A stretch of DNA of 64,000 bases from CAYVQZ01 sp964453435. GTDB taxonomy: Bacteria > Abyssobacteria > SURF-5. Within the stretch, counting starts at the first letter, position 1. Each line of letters begins with the position of its first letter. The notes beneath the pieces are model-generated. The model worked only from the letters and a program-made list of their open reading frames with translations. It ran no database searches and was not told the DNA's origin. The stretch spans positions 1 to 64,000 of the forward strand of contig CAYVQZ010000005.1 of assembly GCA_964453435.1 (NCBI GenBank), given 5' to 3'. This document shows, in pieces, positions 25,125 to 34,141 of the stretch. A program made the translations under genes and the position numbers.

Positions 25125-26748
25125 CCTCCCTTCCCTCCTTCCCCTTCAGAGGCTCACCTCGCATGTCGGTCGTCCTTTCTTTTTCACCCTTCATTAACAG
25201 AGCATTCCCTACCAACTCGTGGATGCCGCCGACCTCCGTGCCGGGAACCCAATATTCCATCAGAGCGGGGAGGGTGGCTTTGTCGATTGCGCAGATGCAG
25301 AGCAGCAAATTGACGCCATGCTTTTCATGGACATACTTGACCGCATTTGCCCTGGGCAGGCCCCCTCGCATCCTCATCTCGATGTTTTCGTCGTTCCCGA
25401 GTCCGGCGCCGCTTCCACAGCAGAACGTGTGCTCGCGAATCGTGTTCTCGGGCATCTCATGGAAATTGTTGGCAACATTCCGAATGACGTATCTCGGCTC
25501 TTCCAACAGTCCCATCGCACGGGCGGGATTGCAGGAGTCATGGAAGGTCGCGCACCAATGGTCGTTCCGGCTCGGGTCCAGCTTGAGCTTCCCGTTTCTG
25601 ATGAGGTCGGAAGTAAACTCCGTTATGTGGACCATCTTGGTGGATTTCGCGTTCTCGAACTTCGTGCCCGTTATCGGAGATACCGGTTCCTCGAGGAAAT
25701 CCGCCGGTCCGTTCATTGTGTCCATATACTGGTTCACGACTCTCCACATGTGGCCGCACTCGCCGCCGAGAATCCACTTTACTCCAAGTCGCTTGGCCTC
25801 GGCATACATTTTTATGTTCAGCCTCTTGATCATTTCATGTGAGGTGAACAGGCCGAAGTTTCCTCCCTCGGAGGCATATGTGCTCCATGTGTAATCGAGA
25901 CCGATCTCGTGGAACAGAGCGAGGTAGCCGAGCAGCGTGTAATAGTGCGGAGACGCGAAGTAGTCTGCGGACGGAGTAATGAACAGTATCTCGGCGCCCT
26001 TCTTGTTGATGGGAGCCTCCACACGAATACCGGTTATTTCCTCCAGGTCATCGACGGCGAAGTCGATACTGTCTTTGAAGCCGTGTGGCTGAACGCCAAG
26101 GTGGTTCCCCGTCCGGAAGCAGTTCGCACACGGTTCGATGGTCCAGCCGATATTGCAGCCAACGAGATTCAACAGCTCCCTCGCCAGCATCGTAATCTCC
26201 GCGGTGTCGATACCATAGGGACAATAGACAGAGCAACGGCGACATTCGGTGCACTGATAGAAGTAGTAGAACCACTCCTTCAAGACATCAACCGTGAGCT
26301 CTCTGCCTCCGGCAAGGCTTCCGAGAATCTTCCCCGCCGTCGTGAAGTCTTTCCTGTAGACGGACCGAAGCAGCTCGGCCCGGAGCACGGGCATGTTCTT
26401 GGGGTCGCCGGAACCGATGAAGAAATGACACTTGTCGGCGCATGCGCCGCATCTGACGCAAATGTCCATGAACAGCTTCAGCGAACGAAACTTGTCCAGC
26501 CTCTCTCTGAAGCCATCGAGGATTATCTTTTTCCAGTTGTCGGGCAGTTTCCAATCTTCGTCCGTAGGCGACCAATCCCTGGGATTGGGAAGGTCCAGGT
26601 ATTTCATGAAGCGTTGTTTGGCGCTATAGCAGTAGGAGCCGTACTTGAACTCAACCGTTGGCTCCGTCCATATCTTTTCGTTGGGCCTGTAATCAACCGT
26701 CGCCGCTAGCTGTTCCGGTTGCGGGAAATCTTTCGGCAGGTCTGACAT
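25117..26748 (-). CDS. dsrK: DsrK, HdrD-like catalytic iron-sulfur subunit
   Basis: A 543-residue cytoplasmic protein of the HdrD/GlpC type. Two ferredoxin 4Fe-4S motifs come first (CVRCGACADKC at 99-109 and CTECRRCSVYC followed by PYG), then the two cysteine-rich CCG-type regions (FCCGSGAGLGN near the C-terminus, and CGHMW and HDSCNPARAMG before it) that hold the noncubane cluster thought to reduce the DsrC trisulfide or disulfide. ATG 26748 is preferred to the in-frame GTG two codons upstream, because AAAGGAG lies at the right distance. It starts 2 bases after the dsrM stop. Confidence 0.95.
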   Translation of the reverse strand: MSDLPKDFPQPEQLAATVDYRPNEKIWTEPTVEFKYGSYCYSAKQRFMKYLDLPNPRDWSPTDEDWKLPDNWKKIILDGFRERLDKFRSLKLFMDICVRCGACADKCHFFIGSGDPKNMPVLRAELLRSVYRKDFTTAGKILGSLAGGRELTVDVLKEWFYYFYQCTECRRCSVYCPYGIDTAEITMLARELLNLVGCNIGWTIEPCANCFRTGNHLGVQPHGFKDSIDFAVDDLEEITGIRVEAPINKKGAEILFITPSADYFASPHYYTLLGYLALFHEIGLDYTWSTYASEGGNFGLFTSHEMIKRLNIKMYAEAKRLGVKWILGGECGHMWRVVNQYMDTMNGPADFLEEPVSPITGTKFENAKSTKMVHITEFTSDLIRNGKLKLDPSRNDHWCATFHDSCNPARAMGLLEEPRYVIRNVANNFHEMPENTIREHTFCCGSGAGLGNDENIEMRMRGGLPRANAVKYVHEKHGVNLLLCICAIDKATLPALMEYWVPGTEVGGIHELVGNALLMKGEKERTTDMRGEPLKGKEGREDV

Positions 26749-26750
26749 GG

Positions 26751-27755
26751 TCACTCCTTTTCGACCGGAAGTCCGGCGTCTTTCATTTTCTCCCTGAACT
26801 CATCCTCATATTCTTCGTATGTGTGAACCTTAACAGAATAATTCCACGGATTCATGTGCCTTTTCACCCGATTGTTGTTCGCCAGGTTTCTCGTGGGGCT
26901 GAGAAATACTCCCCCGAGATGCATAAGTTTGCTGAACGGGAAATAAGCAAACAAGGCGCTGACGAGAAACAGATGAATATAGAACGTTGCGCCAATTCCC
27001 TCGGGAATCTTGGGTCTGAGGCTGGCCAGCCCCATCGCCAATTCCTTCGCGGCAACGACGTCGACCCTGAGAAAGTATCTCATGAGAACGCCCGTTATGC
27101 CGATACCGAGAATGAGGAAAAGCGGGAAATAGTCTGCGGGCAACGAAATGTACCGTATCTGCGGAAGAACCACTCGCCGCAGAAACAGAACCGTTACGGC
27201 GCCGATCAGCGCCACGTCGGTGAGATACAGGGCGGGCACACCGATCTGAAAAAGAGAATCCAGTTTATCAACCAGCACAATGGGGGCAGGAATGGGTTCG
27301 GTAAAGAGCCTCAGGTGTCGTACGAGAATCACGAGAAACGAATAGTGAAATGCCAGCCCCATCAGCCATAAGAGCTTGTCTGAGCCATAGACTATCTTCG
27401 GGCCTTCGCGCATTTCCGCCTTCGTGTTGCGGAACAACGAGCGGAAGAGCAATATCTCGAGAAGCATCCTTCCGACCACGCCTGCGAGGTTGTGCGGATT
27501 CTCCAAGTTATTCGCCTTGAGCCACGGATGCGATTTTTGCTGTCCGGTGGTCGTAGTTATCCGGAAAGGAACGGGCGAACGGGCCCAGTTCAACATGCGA
27601 TAGACGACTCCGCAGATGAATATAGCGAGAGCCGCATAGGGCACCACGACTCCGAACAGATACTCCAGGTTCGCTGTCCGGACACCGAACAGAGCAATCA
27701 GAGCCATCGCTGCCACTGCCACCAGTGAAATGAAGATTGAGTTGAAGGCACTCAT
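26751..27755 (-). CDS. dsrM: DsrM, cytochrome b-like membrane subunit
   Basis: A 334-residue NarI-type membrane protein with six or so helices (for example YLFGVVVPYAALAIFICGVV and GLAFHYSFLVILVRHLRLFT, with His residues suited to b-haem ligation). With DsrK it forms the module that oxidises menaquinol and passes electrons to the cytoplasmic Cys-rich subunit. The C-terminal tail (HLGGVFLSPTRNLANNNR) is typical of the DsrM/NarI family. First of the five dsrMKJOP genes, 21 bases after the RsbRD-type gene. Confidence 0.94.
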   Translation of the reverse strand: MSAFNSIFISLVAVAAMALIALFGVRTANLEYLFGVVVPYAALAIFICGVVYRMLNWARSPVPFRITTTTGQQKSHPWLKANNLENPHNLAGVVGRMLLEILLFRSLFRNTKAEMREGPKIVYGSDKLLWLMGLAFHYSFLVILVRHLRLFTEPIPAPIVLVDKLDSLFQIGVPALYLTDVALIGAVTVLFLRRVVLPQIRYISLPADYFPLFLILGIGITGVLMRYFLRVDVVAAKELAMGLASLRPKIPEGIGATFYIHLFLVSALFAYFPFSKLMHLGGVFLSPTRNLANNNRVKRHMNPWNYSVKVHTYEEYEDEFREKMKDAGLPVEKE

Positions 27756-27776
27756 TTATCGATACCTCGTCCCATG

Positions 27777-28325
27777 TTAACCACCACTTTTGCCATCGCC
27801 GTCTTTATCTTCTTCCGGTATTTCGCTCACACGGCCGGTGTCTTTGAGCAACATGAATGTCCTGTTCCTGATCTCGTTTGCCTTCAACGAATACAATTTT
27901 TCCCTGCACTGCATGTAGATGTCGAAGGCAAGCAGAGCCAGCTTGTCAATCCTGGTCTCGAGCTGGACGAGTTCCGCGGGCGAAATCAACCCCTCGTCGG
28001 CTTCCCGCGCGACCTCGTCTCTCACCAGCTTTTTCAATCCGAAGACAAAGGATACGGCGCGGGACGGAGAGAAATCCTGAATCGCCCTCACGCGAATTAT
28101 GTCGTCGAGGAAGGCTGTCGCTGTTTCGGATTCTCCGTTGCCGATAAGCTGGGCGAATAATCCCTCGAGCCCCTGCGCAATCTTATGCCCCACCGGGTTG
28201 GCAAACTGGTCTTTTTCTCTTTTGAGAAATCTCACCGTGTCGGCGGGATAAGTTTCCACCACAAGGTTGAACCATCGCCTCACAATGGCGGGACTTTTTT
28301 CTTTTAAAAGGTCCTTTAACAGCAT
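27777..28325 (-). CDS. RsbRD_N-domain regulatory protein in the dsr operon
   Basis: A 182-residue cytoplasmic protein resembling the N-terminal domain of RsbR/RsbD stressosome proteins (LLKEKSPAIVRRWFNLVVET, then a helical globin-like bundle with FVFGLKKLVRDEVAREA). The STAS domain that follows in true RsbR is absent; instead there is a charged tail. A gene of this type commonly precedes dsrM in sulfate reducers. It could sense a signal and tune the complex or operon, but no partner is defined. No clear ribosome-binding site precedes the ATG at 28325. Confidence 0.8.
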   Translation of the reverse strand: MLLKDLLKEKSPAIVRRWFNLVVETYPADTVRFLKREKDQFANPVGHKIAQGLEGLFAQLIGNGESETATAFLDDIIRVRAIQDFSPSRAVSFVFGLKKLVRDEVAREADEGLISPAELVQLETRIDKLALLAFDIYMQCREKLYSLKANEIRNRTFMLLKDTGRVSEIPEEDKDGDGKSGG

Positions 28326-28712
28326 AGCGAAGTCAATCCATACGGCAAACTGATTTCAAACCGGCAACTCGACCGGCTGTTTCCGGAAGAGCTCACAGAA
28401 ATCCTCTGTCTGCACGTGTTACTCGCAACGAATATCAAACTTCCGGAGGGAGGAATAATGAACAACGACACTGTTATCCGACAAATCGGGGTGCATATTC
28501 AATCGAGTTCGCCACTTGCGAAAGAACTCAATATTATTTTACTTTTTTCAACGCCTCTATGCTGTAAGCAACCATACACCTACAGCGGGTCGGGCCACGG
28601 AACAGGCGTCACGGTACAAAACATGTTATGCATTGGAAAGGCATAAATGCACACAAGCGCAACCAAAGCGTACAGTCCGCAACGCCTGCCTCGAAACTGC
28701 CCGTGATATGAG
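28326..28712. other. 387-base intergenic gap between dsrC and the dsrM operon
   Basis: It holds no confident gene and no clear terminator or promoter. It separates the dsrABDN-dsrC transcription unit from the RsbRD-dsrMKJOP unit. One small rightward frame inside it is listed separately. Confidence 0.5.
28458..28646 (+). CDS. Possible small protein (62 aa), doubtful
   Basis: The ATG at 28458 has an excellent Shine-Dalgarno sequence (GGAGGGAGG, ending 5 bases upstream) on the strand opposite to the dsr genes. The predicted product has two adjacent Cys and no recognisable domain. The ribosome-binding site is the only positive evidence; the composition is not clearly protein-like, so it may be chance. 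Confidence 0.22.
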   Translation: MNNDTVIRQIGVHIQSSSPLAKELNIILLFSTPLCCKQPYTYSGSGHGTGVTVQNMLCIGKA

Positions 28713-29030
28713 CTACACGCAACCGGTCGGCTTCGGAAGACCTGCGATCTTACAGGCGCCCTTTGCCGGCCCCGACGGAAACAGCTCATAGATTTTTTTG
28801 AGGTTACAGCCCGTTTCCTTACAGAGCTTGCGAATCATCGGGGCGACCCCGAACTTCAAGTAGTAGTCGCGAATGTAATGGACGACTTTCCAATGCTCCT
28901 CAGTCAGCTCGTCAATGCCCTCGGTGGGCGCAAATGCGGCCGCGACTTCGTCGTCCCAAAGTTCAGGATTCTGAAGGAATCCGTCCTCATCGACTTCAAA
29001 GGTTTTTCCTGCTAATTCGATAGTTTCCAT
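28713..29030 (-). CDS. dsrC: DsrC, sulfur-carrier protein for sulfite reduction
   Basis: A 105-residue protein of the DsrC/TusE family. The C-terminal arm has both conserved cysteines, C93 (GPAKGACK) and the penultimate C104 (TGCV), 11 residues apart, which defines true DsrC rather than TusE. The C104 arm enters DsrAB to receive the sulfite-derived sulfur, giving a trisulfide with C93 that DsrMKJOP reduces. The SD is AGGAACGAAGAG. It lies 55 bases after the nitrilase-like gene in the same direction, so it is probably part of the dsrABD-dsrN unit. Confidence 0.96.
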   Translation of the reverse strand: METIELAGKTFEVDEDGFLQNPELWDDEVAAAFAPTEGIDELTEEHWKVVHYIRDYYLKFGVAPMIRKLCKETGCNLKKIYELFPSGPAKGACKIAGLPKPTGCV

Positions 29031-29085
29031 TCTCTTCGTTCCTTTCTACACCCTTCGTAGCCTTCAATTACCCAAAAGAAATCAT

Positions 29086-30009
29086 CTATGCGTTCGAGGC
29101 CGCCCGTGCGTCTTCCGAACGCTCGGGCGCTTTTCCCTCGCAAAAACCGCAATCTTTGCCGCCGCGCTTGACGGCCACAGTTGCCGCCGGATTCGTCAAC
29201 GGCGTATATACCTCAGGCCGCCTGTGTTCCAGAAAGAAACCCATGCGCGCGCTCCGGGTGGCGAGAAAGCGATCCGCGCTCAACTCGCTCACCAACATGC
29301 TTTCCTCATATCCTGATGTCTCGGCAATGACCTCGCCCCGCGGATCCAGAACCAATGCGACGCCCGCAAATCGGATTCCGGCTCCGCTATCTCCCGTCTG
29401 GTTACAGGCCACAACAAAAACACTATTATCATACGCTCGCGCGGAAAGATATCTCAACCATCTGTCACGTTTTTCCTCCGCCGATTCGGGCGGGGGAGAC
29501 GCATGGGGCATGAAGAGCACCTCCGCCCCCCCGAGCGCCTGAAGCGTGCTCAGCTCGGGAAAATGGGCGTCGTAACACAATTGAACCCCATACTGTATGC
29601 CACTGGCCTCGAACACTGCAACCTCCGAGCCGGCGCTGAAAAAAGCCTGCTCTCCACGGGAAAGATGAATCTTGCGATATCTATTCAAATCTCCGGACGG
29701 AGAGACCATCACTTGAGTTATGGCAACCGTATCGTCTTCTGTTCGCTCCATTAACCCTGCAAGGACCGTTATGCCGTACTCCGATGCCATCCGCTTGACT
29801 TCCCATGTGCTGGCTCCCGGCACGGGTTCTGCAACCGCATGAATTTCCTCGCGCAGCGCATAACCGGAAATGCACAGTTCCGGGAAGCAGACCACATCGA
29901 CTTTGCTGCGCGCCGCCTGCCGAATGAAATGCTCCATTTTCTGCAAGTTCGGCTCAACATCGCCAAAACCCGACTGCATCACGACAGCAGCAACTCGGAT
30001 ATCTCTCAT
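29086..30009 (-). CDS. Carbon-nitrogen hydrolase (nitrilase superfamily)
   Basis: A 307-residue protein with the nitrilase catalytic triad: E in CFPELCISGY (about residue 44), K in RYRKIHLSRGE (about 113) and C in GVQLCYDAHFPEL (about 148). It probably hydrolyses an amide. The C-terminal tail, after the family fold, has an extra CXXC motif (DCGFCEG) not found in typical members. It lies 7 bases after dsrN and 55 before dsrC. Proximity to an amidotransferase that modifies sirohaem hints at a role in that modification or in nitrogen recycling, but this is inferred from position. Confidence 0.85.
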   Translation of the reverse strand: MRDIRVAAVVMQSGFGDVEPNLQKMEHFIRQAARSKVDVVCFPELCISGYALREEIHAVAEPVPGASTWEVKRMASEYGITVLAGLMERTEDDTVAITQVMVSPSGDLNRYRKIHLSRGEQAFFSAGSEVAVFEASGIQYGVQLCYDAHFPELSTLQALGGAEVLFMPHASPPPESAEEKRDRWLRYLSARAYDNSVFVVACNQTGDSGAGIRFAGVALVLDPRGEVIAETSGYEESMLVSELSADRFLATRSARMGFFLEHRRPEVYTPLTNPAATVAVKRGGKDCGFCEGKAPERSEDARAASNA

Positions 30010-30015
30010 ATCGCT

Positions 30016-31485
30016 TTATAGCCCGACTTCTCTACGAACCCTGTCCGGGAAACCGGCGCCAGTCTTTTCGGTTGTCACCGCGTTCAAGCTTTGCATCCGC
30101 CGGTGTGCCTGCTCTATCAGCGAGGCCGCCCATTCCTTTTCGCCCAAGGCATGGATGTGGCAAAACGATGCAAGAACGTTTTTGTAAACGAGGCCGTCCC
30201 TTCCGCAATCGAATCCATACCCCCGCTTCACATGAAAAGCCGTTGCGACTTCTTCCGGCCGATAATTCTGAACGCCGGCATAATGGAACTCGTGTCCCCG
30301 CAACTCCGCTCCGCAACGGAAAAACGGGTTTGGGCGATCAACTTCCACAACTGCGTATCCGTGGCCTTGCGGCTTTTCTCCAATGGAGAACGAGATCGGG
30401 AAAACTCCGACCATCGGATATCTCGCGCCCTTAAACTCGATCTCCTCGGCAAGATACAGCAGTCCGCCGCACTCGGCGTACACCGGAAGACCACTCTCGA
30501 TTCCCCGACGAAGCGCAGCCTTAAGACCTTCATTGTTCGCCAATTCCCGAGCGTGGGTCTCGGGGAATCCTCCTCCAATGTAAAGCGCGTCCACCGATGG
30601 AAGCTCGCTGTCGCGCAGACCACTTACCTCCACCAGTCGCGCCCCCAATCGTTCAAGAGCTTCCAGATTTTCCGGATAGTAGAATGTGAAAGCGGAATCC
30701 TTGAACACCCCGATACGCGGCGAGTGAGCGGGTTCGACTGCAGGAAGACCACATCCCTCCGGGTGAACGGGCAACGGAGGCGACGAAACGGCGAGTTCCC
30801 AAATGGCATCCACGTCGCAGTTTTGGAGCGTGGCCTGGAACAGGCGCTCGATTGCCTCGAATGCTCGTGGATGCTCTTCCGGTGGCAACAAACCGAGATG
30901 GCGCTCCGAAAAAGGCAGGTCCTTGATTCGCGGAATGGAACCCAAAACCGGAACCCCGGTCTCTTTCTCTACCGCCTCACGAATGACCGATTCCTGCCGA
31001 ATATTGGCCACTTCATTCAAGATGACTCCGCCGATTGCGAGTTGCTTATCCATCATCTTGCACCCGAGAATGAGAGCGGCTATCGTCCGGGTTGTCTTCG
31101 TACAGTTCACCACAACGAGCACCGGAGCCTGTAGAAGCTTGGCGAGTTCGGCCGTACTGTGGGTGCCCTCGGCATCCATACCATCGAACAGTCCGCGGTT
31201 CCCTTCGACCAGCGCGACATCGGCGAACCGGCTATGAGCCCGAATGCTCCACAGAACGTCCGCAGGCTTCATGAGAAAGGTATCCAGATTGCGTCCCGGG
31301 CGCGTTGCAGAGAGCGAGTGCCACGCCGCGTCGATATAATCGGGGCCCTTTTTGAAAGGAGCCACAACAAGCCCCTTCCGCCGCCAAATCTCCGTCAGCC
31401 CGACCGTGACGACAGTCTTCCCCGCTCCTCCGCTCAGGCCGCTCACTACGACCCGCGGGCAGGTATTATTCTGTGGTGGATTCAT
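30016..31485 (-). CDS. dsrN: DsrN, CobB/CbiA-like glutamine amidotransferase
   Basis: A 489-residue protein. The N-terminal domain is P-loop (SGLSGGAGKTVVTVGL) of the cobyrinate a,c-diamide synthase type. The C-terminal GATase_3 domain has the nucleophile Cys in YAECGGLLYL and GHEFHYAG. DsrN is believed to amidate sirohaem, giving the siroamide cofactor of DsrAB. The frame is open upstream to 31701 through the dsrD gene, but the true start is ATG 31485, which gives the family N-terminus (MNPPQNNTCPRVVVSG). It follows dsrD by 47 bases and no strong ribosome-binding site is seen. Confidence 0.92.
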   Translation of the reverse strand: MNPPQNNTCPRVVVSGLSGGAGKTVVTVGLTEIWRRKGLVVAPFKKGPDYIDAAWHSLSATRPGRNLDTFLMKPADVLWSIRAHSRFADVALVEGNRGLFDGMDAEGTHSTAELAKLLQAPVLVVVNCTKTTRTIAALILGCKMMDKQLAIGGVILNEVANIRQESVIREAVEKETGVPVLGSIPRIKDLPFSERHLGLLPPEEHPRAFEAIERLFQATLQNCDVDAIWELAVSSPPLPVHPEGCGLPAVEPAHSPRIGVFKDSAFTFYYPENLEALERLGARLVEVSGLRDSELPSVDALYIGGGFPETHARELANNEGLKAALRRGIESGLPVYAECGGLLYLAEEIEFKGARYPMVGVFPISFSIGEKPQGHGYAVVEVDRPNPFFRCGAELRGHEFHYAGVQNYRPEEVATAFHVKRGYGFDCGRDGLVYKNVLASFCHIHALGEKEWAASLIEQAHRRMQSLNAVTTEKTGAGFPDRVRREVGL

Positions 31486-31532
31486 GCCGGTTAATGCTTT
31501 AATCAATACGGGATTCCGAGTCGACAGAGGTC

Positions 31533-31796
31533 CTACTCTTCCTTCTTTTCGACTTCGCCCTCGGCGAGTCCCGAGTCGCCGAGTTCGTATCCTTTGAGGC
31601 GAATGTAGGTCGTGCTCCCGCTTGACCAGTAGTCCAGCACTCCTTCCTTGATCAATTCCTGAACCGCCTTCTTCGTCATCTTCCGGTCCAGGCTGGGGCA
31701 TCCCTTCGCGATGTCCCGATAGCTGCTCAGCCCCTTGCCTCGCTCCGTCTTCTTCTTGATGAAATCAACAATCTCCTGCTTCATTGCCTCGTCCAT
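31533..31796 (-). CDS. dsrD: DsrD, copy 1 (slightly shorter C-terminus)
   Basis: An 87-residue winged-helix protein (MDEAMKQEIVDFIKKKTERG start, then DRKMTKKAVQELIKEGVLDY). DsrD is an allosteric activator of DsrAB and is a marker for reductive-type sulfite reductase. ATG 31796 has GGGGAGAG upstream; the open frame to 31844 is not used. Here the protein ends EVEKKEE with TAG, while copy 2 reads CAG at the same spot and runs on three more residues (QEN). It lies 55 bases after dsrB. Confidence 0.9.
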   Translation of the reverse strand: MDEAMKQEIVDFIKKKTERGKGLSSYRDIAKGCPSLDRKMTKKAVQELIKEGVLDYWSSGSTTYIRLKGYELGDSGLAEGEVEKKEE

Positions 31797-31851
31797 CGGG
31801 ACTCTCCCCTTTCCACATGACGCGCCCCGCGCGCCACCGCGCAACGGACTC

Positions 31852-32910
31852 CTACCACTTGAACGTCGCCGTCGTCCGGAACGTGTCCTGCGCCAACGTG
31901 AAATCGTCTATGTGCTTGTCCGTGAACTCGATCCCCGTCAACGCAAAAAACCGCTCCCAGCCAACACGGTCTATCCACTCGCCCACGCGCTCGTGCTTGC
32001 GCGCATGCTTCGCGTACACCTCCACGACGTTGCGAACCGCCTCCACCACCTCGGGCCACCGCGGCGGATTGTTCGGCAAAAACGGAATCGCCAACCGCGA
32101 AAACTTCGGCGCGCTCCGAGCGTTCGACACCTTGCCGCCCACCCAGATCGATATCCCGTCGCCCTCAGGGTCCATCAACGGCATCGCGGGACACATCGTG
32201 TAACAGTTCCCGCAGTACATGCACTTGTCCTCGTTCACCGTCACGCTCTTGCGCTTCGCATCCAGCCGTATCGCCCCCGTCGGACACGACGACACCGTCG
32301 AGGGAACCTCGCATATCTTGCCCAGACGCTCGTGGTCAACCTTCGGCGGCAACCGGTGAACACCCAGTATCGCTATGTCCGAACAGTGCACCGCTCCGCA
32401 CATGTTCAAACAGCACGCCAACGCTATCCGAACCTGCGCCGGCAGCTTGTGGCTCCCAAAATACTCGAACAAATCGTCCATCACCGCCTTCACGATGCCA
32501 GAGGCGTCCGTCGCAGGCGTGTGGCAGTGCACCCACCCCTGCGTGTGAACGATGCTCGTGATCGAATTCCCCGTCCCCCCGGGCGTCAACCCGTGCTTCT
32601 TCGCCTCCTCGATCAACGGGTCTATCTTCGACTTGTCCGTCAGCAAAAACTCCACGTTGTGACGGCTCGTGAACCGCAAATACCCGTCACAATACGTGTC
32701 CGCCATGTCCGCCAAATCGCGAATGTAGTCCGTGCTCACCAGACGCGGCGAACCAAGACGAACCGTGTACAGCTCATCCCCGCTCTCGCCCACGTGCACC
32801 AGCACCCCGGGCTTCAATATCTCATGATACTTCCACTTCCCGTAGTTCTTCTCAATCACCGGAGGAAGCATCTCTTTATAATACGGAGGTCCTATGTCTG
32901 TCTTCGCCAT
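31852..32910 (-). CDS. dsrB: DsrB, dissimilatory sulfite reductase beta subunit, copy 1
   Basis: A 352-residue subunit. The sirohaem/4Fe-4S region has LACCLNMCGAVHCSDIAILG (C166-C176 region). The inserted ferredoxin domain has CPTGAI at 209 and CMYCGNCYTMC at 230-240. It partners DsrA in the alpha2beta2 enzyme that reduces sulfite with DsrC. It begins 4 bases after the dsrA stop, with GAGGTG as ribosome-binding site. Codon choice is unusual: in residues about 71-116 every Gly is GGG, every Thr ACG and every Lys AAG. The sequence is identical to copy 2. Confidence 0.97.
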   Translation of the reverse strand: MAKTDIGPPYYKEMLPPVIEKNYGKWKYHEILKPGVLVHVGESGDELYTVRLGSPRLVSTDYIRDLADMADTYCDGYLRFTSRHNVEFLLTDKSKIDPLIEEAKKHGLTPGGTGNSITSIVHTQGWVHCHTPATDASGIVKAVMDDLFEYFGSHKLPAQVRIALACCLNMCGAVHCSDIAILGVHRLPPKVDHERLGKICEVPSTVSSCPTGAIRLDAKRKSVTVNEDKCMYCGNCYTMCPAMPLMDPEGDGISIWVGGKVSNARSAPKFSRLAIPFLPNNPPRWPEVVEAVRNVVEVYAKHARKHERVGEWIDRVGWERFFALTGIEFTDKHIDDFTLAQDTFRTTATFKW

Positions 32911-32914
32911 ATCT

Positions 32915-34141
32915 CTACACCTCTTCCTTCTTCTGCAGCAACGGCCTGCCTTCCCTGTCCGTCACTTCCTCGGGCCACCAGAAAAAGTACGGGTTCGCCC
33001 GAGGCGCATACACCATCTGCGGCACCGCCGGAAGCCCCATCTCCTTCAAAAACGTCCGCATACCGACCCGCTTCACCAACTCGCCGCACCTCTCCCGGAA
33101 CTTCGCGTTCTCGTCCCACCAATCGTGGATCCGACGAGCCAAATCTATGAAGTCCTCGTACGGATGCTCAAACTTCGTAAACGGCACAATCACCGACGAC
33201 AACATCGCTCCCTCAAGTATCGGCGCCTTCCCGCCTATCAACAGCGTCGCGCCACGCTCCTTGCCCGGACGAAGCGCCTTCGGCATCACGTTGATGCAGT
33301 GCATGCACCGAACACAGTCCTCGTTGATGATCCGCAACTGCTTCGTGCCCGAATCATACTCGACCGCCGCGGTCGGACACAGCGAGGCAACCTCCTTCTG
33401 TATGTCCAAACCAGCCTCCGCATACTCCTTCACCGCATCCTCGTCCACCTGTATCTCGTCTCGCCACGTCCCTATCACCGACAGGTCCGCACGCGCTATC
33501 GACGCCACACAGTCGTTCGGACACCCGCTGAACTTGAACTTGAACTTGTACGGCCACGGCGGACGATGCAACTCGTCCTGAAACTCGTTCGTCAACGTGT
33601 GACACGCGTTCAACGTGTCGTAACACGACCACTCGCACCGAGCAGGACCCACGCACGCGCTCGGCGTCCGAAGCGCCGAACCCGAACCGCCAAGATCAAA
33701 CCCGTGGTCCGATAAATCGTCAAAACACGGCTGCAACTCGTCCGTCGTCGTGCCCAATAAAATAATGTCCCCCGTCGAACCGTGCATGTTCGTCAACCCG
33801 CTCCCGTGACGGTCCCATATGTCGCACACCGTCCGAAGCGCCTTCGCCGTGTAAAACCAGCCCGACGGCATGTTCACCCGCAACGTGTGAAAATGCGCTA
33901 TGTCAGGATAGTCCTCCGGAAACATCGAGTACCGGCCTATCACTCCGCCACCATAGCCGGTCACCCCAACGATGCCCCCGTGCTTCCAGTACCCGATACG
34001 GTCCCGATACGACCGCTCAAGCTGCAACAACAGATCATTGCACGCCTTCTTCTTCTTCCCGGCTCGCTTGATCTCCGTCACAAAGCTCGGCCACGGACCC
34101 TTCTCAAGCTCGTCCAACAATGGCGTCCCTTGTTCACTCAT
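32915..34141 (-). CDS. dsrA: DsrA, dissimilatory sulfite reductase alpha subunit, copy 1
   Basis: A 408-residue subunit. C163, C169 (CVGPARCEWSC) and C207, C211 (SGCPNDC) bind the 4Fe-4S coupled to sirohaem. The ferredoxin insertion has CPTAAV at C255 and CVRCMHC at 276-282. It forms the catalytic alpha2beta2 sulfite reductase with DsrB. The start at 34141 has AGGAGAAGG upstream. A promoter of sigma-70 type lies 95 bases upstream. The codon bias is the same as in dsrB, strongly G-ending, unlike the neighbouring qmo and dsrMKJOP genes. Residue-for-residue the same as copy 2. Confidence 0.97.
   Translation of the reverse strand: MSEQGTPLLDELEKGPWPSFVTEIKRAGKKKKACNDLLLQLERSYRDRIGYWKHGGIVGVTGYGGGVIGRYSMFPEDYPDIAHFHTLRVNMPSGWFYTAKALRTVCDIWDRHGSGLTNMHGSTGDIILLGTTTDELQPCFDDLSDHGFDLGGSGSALRTPSACVGPARCEWSCYDTLNACHTLTNEFQDELHRPPWPYKFKFKFSGCPNDCVASIARADLSVIGTWRDEIQVDEDAVKEYAEAGLDIQKEVASLCPTAAVEYDSGTKQLRIINEDCVRCMHCINVMPKALRPGKERGATLLIGGKAPILEGAMLSSVIVPFTKFEHPYEDFIDLARRIHDWWDENAKFRERCGELVKRVGMRTFLKEMGLPAVPQMVYAPRANPYFFWWPEEVTDREGRPLLQKKEEV

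Noticed and set aside
31486..31701. Long N-terminal extension of dsrN
   Set aside because: Same reason: it is a shadow of dsrD copy 1. The start at 31485 gives the family N-terminus.
31735..33150. 471-residue open frame opposite dsrD-dsrB-dsrA
   Set aside because: The product is Arg/His/Pro-rich with no domain. It arises because the dsr genes use G-ending codons, which rarely give stops on the other strand. The same occurs opposite copy 2 (46142-47557).
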